Origin: CAZKXU01 sp964556665
GTDB taxonomy: Bacteria > Bdellovibrionota_C > UBA2361 > CAZKXU01
Reading direction: 5' to 3'
Length of the DNA: 13,480 bases
NCBI GenBank assembly: GCA_964556665.1
Contig: CAZKXU010000094.1
Coordinates: 1 to 13,480, forward strand
Positions within the stretch are counted from its first letter, which is position 1. Each line of letters starts with the position of its first letter. A program made the translations under genes and the position numbers. Shown here piece by piece: positions 7,717-13,462 of this stretch. The notes beneath the pieces were generated by a model, which worked only from the letters and a program-made list of their open reading frames with translations, searched no databases and was not told the origin of the DNA.

Positions 7717-8487
7717 TTACGCCCGCTTTTCCCAACCACCTTTTCGTAATCTTTCAGCAACTTCATTTAACAGGCCAAGCCTACCTCCATAGGTCTTACT
7801 TAAATTGTCCGGTGTAAAAACATCTTTGGTTGGGCCAGCAGCAATTAGCCGCAAATTTAATAGCACTGTCCAATCAAAGTACTCGATCACGGTATTTAGA
7901 TCATGGTGTACACAAACCAAGGTTTTGCCTTGTGCTTTTAAACTATTAAATATGCCAACTAACGCCTGCTCAGTTGCAGCATCTACTCCAGCAAAAGGCT
8001 CATCCATCAGATAAATGCTTGCTTGCTGGGCAAGCGCACGCGCAACAAAGACACGTTGTTGCTGGCCACCAGAGAGTTGACTAATCTGGCGTTTGCTAAA
8101 TTCAAGCATGCCGACCTGATCTAACGCCTGATCAGCGATCTTGTACTCAGCCTTGCCAAGCCTTCTATAAAATGGAAGCGCGCCATATCGTCCCATTAGC
8201 ACCACATCACGCACACTGATTGGAAAATCCCAATCGACCTCATTGCGTTGTGGGACATAGGCAAGTAGTGAGCGCCTATTAGAAAGCGGCTGGTCATAAA
8301 ATTTTACCTCTCCGCTAGATAGTGGTAGCAATCCCATCATCGCCTTAAGCAAAGTTGATTTGCCTGCACCATTAGGACCAACAATTGAGATGATGCTGCC
8401 TTCCGGTAGCTTAAAATCCACATCCCATAATACTGGTTTATGTTGATAAGCCACAGTAAGGTCATGTACTTCAATTGCAATATTCAT
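7717..8487 (-). CDS. mntB: Manganese/zinc ABC transporter ATPase
   Basis: This is the cytoplasmic nucleotide-binding subunit that powers metal import, 256 residues as usual for the family. It shows Walker A GPNGAGKST (37-45), Q-loop Gln80, signature LSGGQ (138-142), Walker B IYLMDEP (158-164) with catalytic Glu163, and the switch His195 in VHHDL. The stretch after the Q-loop, RNEVDWDFPISVRDVVLMGR, is characteristic of the MntB/SitB/TroB group. The start overlaps the stop of the solute-binding-protein gene by four bases (ATGA), so the two are translationally coupled. Downstream, a 165-base gap with a large hairpin separates it from its permease partners. Nothing essential appears to be missing. 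The mnt name follows from the adjacent mntR and is less certain than the family. Confidence 0.93.
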   Translation of the reverse strand: MNIAIEVHDLTVAYQHKPVLWDVDFKLPEGSIISIVGPNGAGKSTLLKAMMGLLPLSSGEVKFYDQPLSNRRSLLAYVPQRNEVDWDFPISVRDVVLMGRYGALPFYRRLGKAEYKIADQALDQVGMLEFSKRQISQLSGGQQQRVFVARALAQQASIYLMDEPFAGVDAATEQALVGIFNSLKAQGKTLVCVHHDLNTVIEYFDWTVLLNLRLIAAGPTKDVFTPDNLSKTYGGRLGLLNEVAERLRKGGWEKRA

Positions 8488-9368
8488 TTTAAGGCCTTAA
8501 CTATCGTATTTACGTTATGTCTTACCATGCCAAGATACTCACCCTCTCTGCTGCCTGGTGCGCCCATTGAATCAGAAAAAAGTTCACCACCGATTTTGAC
8601 CTCTGATCCTTTAGCACGAACACCATCTTGCAGCGCCAATACAAAACGTTGTGGAACACTTGCCTCAACAAAAATAGCCTTAACTTTTTTTGCAATTACT
8701 AAATCTACTACACGCTTTACATCCTGCAGACCAAACTCTGTTGCTGTACTAATTCCTTGTAGACCAGCTACTTCGATATCATAAGCACGACCAAAATATC
8801 CAAAGGCATCATGTGCAGTAATAAGAACACGTTGCGACTGTGGTATTGAATTTATCTGACTATTGACCCACTCATCTAATGCAAATAACTTGCTCCGATA
8901 GTTATCTCCATTGCTTCGAAATGCCTCCTTATACTGCGGAGCAAGTTCTGCTAAAGCCTCTACTACAGGCCTAATCGTTCCTACCCAAAGTGCCACATCA
9001 AACCAAATATGTGGGTCATACTGCCCTTCAAACTCAGCTGGCTTTCTAAGTGCGTCTTTAGAGATCTCCGAGGTAACAGCTACGACCTTTTTTCTATTAG
9101 CAAGATTTTCCAAAGTGTCAGCCATTTTACCTTCAAGATGTAATCCATTATAGAGAATTAGATCGGCCTGCAATAACAACTTTAGATCACCTTGTGTTGC
9201 TTTATACAGATGAGGATCAACACCCGAACCCATTAGAGACTGTACCGTCACATGCTCAGCTCCAATGTTTTTAGCCAGATCGCCAATCATAGCTGTAGTA
9301 GTCACAACTTTAAGCTGCGCCTCAAGCGTAACTGCATGGATGATAATTAAAAATAAAATACGAAACAT
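8484..9368 (-). CDS. mntA: Periplasmic metal-binding protein (TroA/MntA type)
   Basis: This cluster A-I solute-binding protein captures the metal and delivers it to the permease. Residues 1-17 are a signal peptide (hydrophobic RILFLIIIHAV, likely cut after LEA). No lipobox cysteine is present, so it should be free in the periplasm. The expected ligands are His53 (DPHLYKA), His120 (DPHIWFD), His186 (TAHDAFGYF) and Asp266 (LFSDSMG). This His-His-His-Asp set, and the 66- and 80-residue intervals after His120, match Treponema TroA rather than the Glu-containing PsaA/MntC set. The His-rich loop typical of zinc-specific ZnuA is absent. A good ribosome site (GGAG, five bases before ATG) supports the start. 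It is the first gene of the operon and faces mntR across the operator region. Manganese is the likely substrate by context; zinc is not excluded. Confidence 0.93.
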   Translation of the reverse strand: MFRILFLIIIHAVTLEAQLKVVTTTAMIGDLAKNIGAEHVTVQSLMGSGVDPHLYKATQGDLKLLLQADLILYNGLHLEGKMADTLENLANRKKVVAVTSEISKDALRKPAEFEGQYDPHIWFDVALWVGTIRPVVEALAELAPQYKEAFRSNGDNYRSKLFALDEWVNSQINSIPQSQRVLITAHDAFGYFGRAYDIEVAGLQGISTATEFGLQDVKRVVDLVIAKKVKAIFVEASVPQRFVLALQDGVRAKGSEVKIGGELFSDSMGAPGSREGEYLGMVRHNVNTIVKALK

Positions 9369-9369
9369 A

Positions 9370-9398
9370 TTGACTCCATATGTAGCAGATGCTACATA
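9370..9398 (+). promoter_or_regulatory. Possible mntR promoter
   Basis: A -35-like TTGACT (9370-9375) lies 17 bases from a weak -10-like TACATA (9393-9398), with TATTAT at 9397-9402 as an alternative. Predicted transcription would start about 22 bases before the mntR ATG. The spacer contains the first palindrome, so a bound repressor would block this promoter. Confidence 0.4.
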
Positions 9399-9399
9399 T
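9378..9399. promoter_or_regulatory. MntR-box palindrome 1
   Basis: This is a perfect inverted repeat with 10-bp arms around a central GA; its core is tatgtagcagatgctacata (9379-9398). It has the size and the TAGCA...TGCTA style of known MntR operators such as that of E. coli. It lies in the 58-bp divergent gap between mntA and mntR and overlaps predicted promoter elements for both. Binding by the adjacent MntR is inferred. Confidence 0.75.
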
Positions 9400-9425
9400 T
9401 ATGTAGTATAGGCTACATAAAACAA
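9396..9425 (-). promoter_or_regulatory. Possible mntA operon promoter
   Basis: On the minus strand, TTGTTT (9425-9420) lies 18 bases from TAATAT (9401-9396). Transcription would start near 9389, leaving a leader of about 20 bases that includes the GGAG ribosome site of mntA. The second palindrome (9399-9420) spans the spacer and touches both hexamers, which fits repression when the metal is plentiful. Confidence 0.4.
9399..9420. promoter_or_regulatory. MntR-box palindrome 2
   Basis: This inverted repeat has arms ttatgtag (9399-9406) and ctacataa (9413-9420) around tatagg. It shares the TATGTAG...CTACATA core with palindrome 1. The two centres are 21 bp apart, two helical turns, so two regulator dimers could bind the same face of the DNA. 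Confidence 0.7.
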
Positions 9426-9426
9426 G

Positions 9427-9849
9427 ATGTCAACTAAAAAAATTAATCCTCGCGCTAGGCCCTTTCAAGCAATGCGTCGACAACATCAAAATGCGGCTGC
9501 CGAAGATTATACTGAGCTCATAGCCTATCTAATTGAGAAACAGGGAGAGGCGCGCACCTGTGAAGTAGCAAAGCATCTTGGTGTTTCGCATGTTACAGCA
9601 GTACGAACTTTGAAACGGTTAAGATTAGAGGGATACTTAAAAAACACCAGCCGTCATCAACCCCTTGAACTGTCTGCTCAAGGACAAAGGCTTGCATTAC
9701 AATCACGGGAAAAACATGAACTTTTATATAAATTTTTAACTACACTCGGAGTTCCAAGTCATATTGCAGAGGAAGACGTAGAGGGCATTGAGCACCATAT
9801 TAGCACAGAGTCCCTACGTGCAATAAGCAGGTTTCTGGCGGACAGGTAA
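9427..9849 (+). CDS. mntR: Manganese-responsive transcriptional regulator MntR
   Basis: This DtxR-family repressor senses Mn(II) and is expected to shut down manganese uptake genes. At 140 residues it resembles E. coli MntR (155), including a basic N-terminal extension before the first helix. The winged helix-turn-helix covers about 27-85, with a recognition region near HLGVSHVTAVRTLKRL (50-65). The metal- and dimer-forming helices follow (about 94-138). All six ligands of Bacillus MntR have counterparts with matching spacing: Asp27 and Glu30 (EDYTELI), His97, and Glu119, Glu122 and His123 (EDVEGIEHH). No SH3-like domain follows, as usual for MntR. It is transcribed divergently from the transporter operon, and the two operator-like palindromes between them imply control of both directions, including autoregulation. 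The Shine-Dalgarno before ATG is weak. Confidence 0.95.
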   Translation: MSTKKINPRARPFQAMRRQHQNAAAEDYTELIAYLIEKQGEARTCEVAKHLGVSHVTAVRTLKRLRLEGYLKNTSRHQPLELSAQGQRLALQSREKHELLYKFLTTLGVPSHIAEEDVEGIEHHISTESLRAISRFLADR

Positions 9850-9859
9850 GACTATCTAA

Positions 9860-9916
9860 TTTCTGTATAGACCTCCAAGTCTTGTTTTTGCAAAAAAGAG
9901 GGTCCCCGTACAGAAA
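9860..9916. terminator. Possible bidirectional terminator after mntR
   Basis: A long imperfect stem can form: tttctgta (9860-9867) with tacagaaa (9909-9916), then gacctc (9870-9875) with gagggtc (9898-9904, one bulged G), closing on a ttttt/aaaaa inner helix (9885-9896). It sits between the convergent mntR and aroD genes and is flanked by A/T-rich DNA. The U-tract expected of a strong intrinsic terminator is not clean on either strand. Confidence 0.4.
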
Positions 9917-9934
9917 ATAATTTTGATCATCCCT

Positions 9935-9981
9935 ATGCGAGCTGCCGCTCGCATCTTGGGCAGACTACCGTCTGCCCCTAC
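9935..9981 (-). repeat. REP-like double-hairpin unit, copy A (inverted)
   Basis: This 47-base unit contains two perfect hairpins, each an 8-bp stem with a 4-base loop: atgcgagc/gctcgcat (9935-9954) and gggcagac/gtctgccc (9958-9977). Its reverse complement aligns without gaps to copy B at 36 of 47 positions. Every stem difference between A and B is compensated on the other arm. Confidence 0.8.
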
Positions 9982-10013
9982 CTAATCATTTTTACTTTTT
10001 ACAATTTTTTCGT

Positions 10014-10060
10014 GTAGGGGCGGATGGCAATCCGCCCATCGTGCGAACGGCAGTTCGCAC
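10014..10060 (+). repeat. REP-like double-hairpin unit, copy B
   Basis: After gtag come two perfect 8-bp-stem hairpins with ggca loops: gggcggat/atccgccc (10018-10037) and gtgcgaac/gttcgcac (10041-10060). It is preceded by an AT-rich acaattttttcgt, similar to the sequence before copy C, so the repeat may extend upstream. It resembles the REP/RAYT class of palindromes; no RAYT transposase gene is in the window. Confidence 0.8.
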
Positions 10061-10091
10061 AAAGTCGCCTCGTCACAATACAAATGTTTTC

Positions 10092-10140
10092 GTAAGGGCG
10101 GACAGTAGTACGCCCCAGGTGCGTTGAGCCACGCTCGCAC
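10092..10140 (+). repeat. REP-like double-hairpin unit, copy C (degenerate)
   Basis: This unit has the same layout and orientation as copy B, starting gtaagggcggac. The first hairpin (10096-10115) has one mismatch. The second (10119-10140) still forms an 8-bp stem but with a three-base bulge (gtt). It therefore looks like an older, decayed member of the same family. Confidence 0.65.
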
Positions 10141-10143
10141 AGG

Positions 10144-10165
10144 CCCGCAATTAATGAGTAAATAC
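10144..10165 (-). repeat. Partial copy of the 222-348 element end
   Basis: Read on the minus strand, this begins gtatttactcattaattgc and continues to ggg. It matches bases 223-244 at 19 of 22 positions. It stands alone, abutting the REP-like cluster about 30 bases beyond the aroD stop. It could be a remnant or end motif of the same dispersed repeat family. Confidence 0.5.
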
Positions 10166-10197
10166 GACTAACGCTCATAACTATATATCACTGGGCA

Positions 10198-10869
10198 TCA
10201 ATTAAAGATTCCATTAATTACTTCTAGTTGCGGTCTTGATAACTGCCCTGGGGCACTTGCTTGAAGATTCAAAAGCGGCGCAAAAACAAGCGGCGCCTCC
10301 CATTTTAAGCTTACAATCCTTGTTAAGACCCCATGCTCTCCCATGCCTATGACGAGAGAAGGAGTAGTTTGCGTCCTTAACTCAAGCCAGAAATCAAGAA
10401 GCGCCAAAGCCTCATCAGCACCTCTACAAAAAGAGGAAAACTTTACCAGATTTGGTTTATATACCAACATCAACCTATGTAACTCCCTTAACTCAGCTCG
10501 ATCCGGTGTGCGATCGTAGTTATGATACGAGGTAATCAATTTAAGACCAAGATCTATTGAGTAGTTAAGCTCCTGCGATTGAGTAGTGAGATCTAGATCT
10601 AGAAAAGATCCGCATGAAGTAAGTTCCTCCATAAGCGCTAAACGATCCTTAAGAGGTAAGCGGATTGCTTCTAGGCGATCTCTACGAAAAAGTAGTATGA
10701 GTCTCTCACCTAAATGTCTTGAAAGCCCCAACAGCGCCTGCAAAGAATAGTCCTCAAGATAATCTACCCATATTTCAAATGATGAATAAAAACGGTCATG
10801 CTCTGCTATTAGATTCTCTGCTTCATTTATTTTTGCAACACGTATAGGCAAGCAATATCGAACTGTCAC
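10198..10869 (-). CDS. aroD: 3-dehydroquinate dehydratase, type I
   Basis: This enzyme catalyses the third shikimate-pathway step, dehydrating 3-dehydroquinate to 3-dehydroshikimate through a lysine Schiff base. At 223 residues it is at the short end of the type I family (about 220-250). The catalytic pair is His116 (ITSYHNYD) and Lys143 (NLVKFSS), 27 apart as in Salmonella (His143/Lys170). MGEHGVLTRI supplies Arg184, and SAPGQL supplies Ser205 and Gln209. Glu32 and Glu67 match Glu46 and Glu86, but the position of substrate-binding Arg48 holds Trp34 (EIWVD rather than ExRxD). The start is GTG, supported by GGAGAGG about eight bases upstream within the end of aroE; only three bases separate the genes. 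It is the last gene of the aroK-aroE-aroD run. Function is likely, with some doubt because of the arginine change. Confidence 0.85.
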   Translation of the reverse strand: MTVRYCLPIRVAKINEAENLIAEHDRFYSSFEIWVDYLEDYSLQALLGLSRHLGERLILLFRRDRLEAIRLPLKDRLALMEELTSCGSFLDLDLTTQSQELNYSIDLGLKLITSYHNYDRTPDRAELRELHRLMLVYKPNLVKFSSFCRGADEALALLDFWLELRTQTTPSLVIGMGEHGVLTRIVSLKWEAPLVFAPLLNLQASAPGQLSRPQLEVINGIFN

Positions 10870-10872
10870 GTA

Positions 10873-11706
10873 CTAAGCCTCTCCTAGGTGGGATAACATA
10901 ACTCGATTCATCCGCTCTGAAGGAGCCTCTCGGCCTGTAAAGATTTTAAACTGCTCAATTGCCTGATGCAGAAGCATTTTATGTCCAGGCACTACTGTCG
11001 CACCGGCCCTATTAGCTTGTCGAAGTAGCGGTGTAATCGTAGGCTGATAGACCATATCAAAGACAACCTGTCCACTTAAGATAGCCCCTTCAGGAACGAT
11101 CGTGTCCTTTGATTTTGTACCCATTCCAATCGGCGTACTATTAATTATTATATCAAAGCGCTTTTTAGAAAACTCCTCTAGCCCTCCATACTGCGCTCCA
11201 AATCTTAGGGCAAGCTCTTTAGCGCGGTCGATCGTGCGATTTAAGACCGTCACCTCAACCCCTGCTTTAATCAGCCCAAAACATGCTGCGCGCGCAGCAC
11301 CTCCTGCACCTAATATTACCGCACTTTTTCCTTTAATCACTCCTCGCTCTTCAAGCGCTCGTACTACTCCTATATAATCTGTATTAAAACCTACTAATTT
11401 TCCCGCATTATTTACAACTGTATTAACTGCGCCAATCTCCTGCGCAGCTTCATCACAGCGATCTAGTAGCTTAACAATTGCTATCTTATGTGGATGGGTC
11501 ACCGCAAAGCCTAAGATATCAAGAGTTCTAAGCGCATCGACTCCCGCGCTAAGCGCTGCTGCCTTTATAGAGGCAGCTAAGTATACATACTCCGCAGACA
11601 TACCAAGCTCCTCATAGGCAGCGTTGTGCATTGCAGGGGAGAGTGAGTGCAAAGCCGGATCGCCGATTATATAGATCGCCCTAGTTGAAGCCTTAATCTG
11701 ACTCAT
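10873..11706 (-). CDS. aroE: Shikimate dehydrogenase
   Basis: This enzyme reduces 3-dehydroshikimate to shikimate with NADPH, the fourth step of the pathway. Its 277 residues match the family length. The substrate domain has HSLSPAMHN (20-28), the catalytic Lys74 in GFAVTHPHK (66-74), Asn95 (AVNTV) and Asp110 (NTD). The nucleotide domain has the glycine-rich GAGGAARA (133-140), followed by NRT (156-158), which favours NADP. GHKMLLHQAIEQF near the end carries the conserved Gln248. The usual GxNVTxPxK motif has Ala68 in place of Asn. The start overlaps the aroK stop as ATGA, so translation is coupled. aroD follows directly and supplies the substrate of this enzyme. Confidence 0.95.
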   Translation of the reverse strand: MSQIKASTRAIYIIGDPALHSLSPAMHNAAYEELGMSAEYVYLAASIKAAALSAGVDALRTLDILGFAVTHPHKIAIVKLLDRCDEAAQEIGAVNTVVNNAGKLVGFNTDYIGVVRALEERGVIKGKSAVILGAGGAARAACFGLIKAGVEVTVLNRTIDRAKELALRFGAQYGGLEEFSKKRFDIIINSTPIGMGTKSKDTIVPEGAILSGQVVFDMVYQPTITPLLRQANRAGATVVPGHKMLLHQAIEQFKIFTGREAPSERMNRVMLSHLGEA

Positions 11707-12215
11707 TTTTTCTGAACTAAATTCCTTAACTTATCAACAAGATCCTGTAACAGCTGCTCAGGGCTTTTTCCATCCGTCGAAAGCGCGAGATCGGCGTAGT
11801 TCTTATAAAGCGTACGCCTACTATTAAAGAGCTTCTTAGCCTTCTCCATGTCCTGAAAAAGCGGCCTGTCCTGCTGTGCCGTAAGTCGCGCTGCTACCGT
11901 TTCAAAGCTAGCCTCTAAATGTGCAATAATACCGTTTTTCCGTAAAGCTTCTATATTCGCAGGATTGGTGACAATGCCACCACCTGTAGCAATAACGATG
12001 CGATCCTTTGCTGCAAACTCTGCTACTACCTCAGTTTCTAAAGTTCTAAATAGCCCCTCTCCGCCCTTCTCAAATATGGCAGGGATGCTCTCCATCTCAC
12101 TTCGCTTAAGAACCAGAGCATCGAGCTCAATAAATTCAAACCCAAGACGCTTTGCAAGGAGTGGCCCCAAGGTCGATTTTCCAACACCCATAAAGCCAAT
12201 TAATGAGATCTTCAT
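11703..12215 (-). CDS. aroK: Shikimate kinase
   Basis: This small P-loop kinase phosphorylates shikimate with ATP, the fifth step of the pathway. It has 170 residues, normal for AroK. Walker A is GFMGVGKST (7-15). Substrate-binding residues include Asp32 (with Glu30 where many members have the first Asp of DxD), Arg57 in LFRTLE, and the glycine triplet 78-80 (ATGGG). The lid arginine is Arg117 in DRPLF, and the late arginine is in RRTLY (133-137). It leads the aroK-aroE-aroD run, overlapping aroE by four bases, and starts 67 bases downstream of the peptidase gene. It could have its own promoter in that gap, but I see no convincing hexamers; two short palindromes there (12220-12227 and 12245-12254) are unexplained. 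No strong Shine-Dalgarno precedes the ATG. Confidence 0.95.
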   Translation of the reverse strand: MKISLIGFMGVGKSTLGPLLAKRLGFEFIELDALVLKRSEMESIPAIFEKGGEGLFRTLETEVVAEFAAKDRIVIATGGGIVTNPANIEALRKNGIIAHLEASFETVAARLTAQQDRPLFQDMEKAKKLFNSRRTLYKNYADLALSTDGKSPEQLLQDLVDKLRNLVQKK

Positions 12216-12282
12216 AATAGGTTAACCACGGTAAAGCTGAGGCTATGATATCATTTTAATGGGGTGTTAGGCTAGGTTATGT

Positions 12283-13263
12283 TCATTGAATCAGTTTTCT
12301 CATCTCCTGATCGATCTTAGCTATGTTCATCCCTAGCTTGCTCTGCAGAGCATCGAATAACGGCAGCCTCTCAGTACGCATCATTTCATACATATCTACT
12401 ACTCCGCGTGCCCCTTTTCTCTTCTCCAGATAACGGAAGAAAAGCGCCGCTCGAGCGTAATCTTGAGCTGAACCTTGGAAGTTAAATGCCTGTGGAGATT
12501 CAAGATATGAATGCTCAGCATATTCATTAAGTTTTTTTTCAGTCATACCATCCGGAATAATCGGTGCTAGATCTCCCGCATATAATTCAAACCAGGAGGC
12601 AAATCCCTCTGCGCGTAGCCTCTGATGGGCAATCTGGTTATCAAGGAGATGGTATTCGATCACATGCCCCATCTCATGAATTAGTGTAGCCGCTAGCTCT
12701 GCATCGGAATCCCTTCCTGCCAGTTTCCTAAAGCCGCTGCAACCTGCCGCAATGCGTTGTGCTACGATATAAATATTAGCCGGTGGGGTCATCCAACCAG
12801 GATGGCAGTTAGAGACAAGCTGACGTGGAATCTGCTCCTCGGGCACATTCTCGTCCATAAAGACAACCTGCCACTCGCGGGTCGCATCAAAAAGAGTGGA
12901 GGGAAACCCAGCATTTCGCAAAGCTCTAACCACCGCCCTTTGCGCCTCAACCATAGCCCTCTGAGGCGTTCGACCAAAAAGCTCCTCAGCGCTGCGCGGC
13001 CAGCGCATATTAATCTTACCGATATCCGTTGTGATCTCCTCACGACGGATTGTACCCTCTAGCTCCACCTCTCCTGGTGCAGCCATCGTCAGGGTCTGCT
13101 TCTCGGCGAAACACTTTGCATGCTTTCTAAACTCCACTGGTACATTTGTAATGCCACTTACCTGCTTAATTGCACCATCACTTTCCTGATAGATGCAGAA
13201 CTGTTTAGGAGCAGCTAAAAGAATCGAAGGGATTAGGAGAAATATTAGAATTCTTATTTTCAT
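12283..13263 (-). CDS. Secreted putative zinc metallopeptidase
   Basis: This 326-residue protein has a cleavable signal peptide (1-18, hydrophobic ILIFLLIPSILLAA), so it should act in the periplasm or outside the cell. The zinc-peptidase motif HEMGH (196-200) gives ligands His196 and His200 and catalytic Glu197. Nineteen residues later, AEGFASWFE offers Glu219 as third ligand, the pattern of gluzincins of the peptidase MA-like type. Four cysteines (23, 51, 153, 175) could form two disulfides. The first 35 mature residues (CIYQESDGAIKQV...VPVEFRKHAKC) loosely resemble a small DUF4124-like module; this is a guess from pattern only. No substrate can be named. It lies 67 bases upstream of aroK on the same strand and has no evident link to the shikimate pathway. 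Confidence 0.8.
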   Translation of the reverse strand: MKIRILIFLLIPSILLAAPKQFCIYQESDGAIKQVSGITNVPVEFRKHAKCFAEKQTLTMAAPGEVELEGTIRREEITTDIGKINMRWPRSAEELFGRTPQRAMVEAQRAVVRALRNAGFPSTLFDATREWQVVFMDENVPEEQIPRQLVSNCHPGWMTPPANIYIVAQRIAAGCSGFRKLAGRDSDAELAATLIHEMGHVIEYHLLDNQIAHQRLRAEGFASWFELYAGDLAPIIPDGMTEKKLNEYAEHSYLESPQAFNFQGSAQDYARAALFFRYLEKRKGARGVVDMYEMMRTERLPLFDALQSKLGMNIAKIDQEMRKLIQ

Positions 13264-13271
13264 ATAACTAG

Positions 13272-13300
13272 ATTATTCCAAAACTACAATATCTCATCAA
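13272..13300 (-). promoter_or_regulatory. Possible promoter of the peptidase gene
   Basis: On the minus strand, TTGATG (13300-13295) lies 17 bases from AATAAT (13277-13272), good matches to sigma-70 hexamers. Transcription would start about two bases before the ATG at 13263, giving an almost leaderless mRNA. No Shine-Dalgarno is seen at the ATG, which is consistent, but the site may be chance. Confidence 0.35.
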
Positions 13301-13426
13301 TGAAAAACTTGGTTTTAGCTGGTATAATTTTCTACTGTCGGTGATTCATAGATTGCAGAAGCTTTTAGCGCTTCAATGCCTGCCGGGAACCAAGGCTCCT
13401 TTAAAAAATACCGTTATTTAGCCCAT

Positions 13427-13462
13427 CTAGTGCTTCGCCAAATAAGTTTTTTCACGTATAGC
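13427..13462 (-). repeat. Edge repeat, right copy (inverted)
   Basis: This is the compact form of the repeat at 13-72, in opposite orientation. Bases 13427-13437 (ctagtgcttcg) and 13438-13462 (starting ccaaataagttttttcacg) match the two halves of the left copy at 35 of 36 positions once its 24 extra bases are removed. Similarity ends sharply on both sides. The copies bracket almost the whole window, but no transposase lies between them, so a dispersed repeat is more likely than a composite element. Confidence 0.75.

Noticed and set aside
8484..9368. Zinc-specific ZnuA assignment for the solute-binding protein
   Set aside because: The His-rich loop of ZnuA is absent, the ligand spacing matches TroA, and the divergent neighbour is a canonical MntR; zinc binding is still possible.
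9935..10140. Short CRISPR array
   Set aside because: The units are palindromic double hairpins in mixed orientation, differ from one another, and lack regular spacers or cas genes.
12220..12254. Operator for the aro genes (ggttaacc and atgatatcat palindromes)
   Set aside because: Both are short (8 and 10 bp), unrelated to each other and to known TyrR or other aromatic-pathway sites; likely chance in AT-rich DNA.
13..13462. Composite transposon or genomic island bounded by the edge repeats
   Set aside because: No transposase or integrase lies between them and the interior is ordinary housekeeping genes; a dispersed repeat explains the match.
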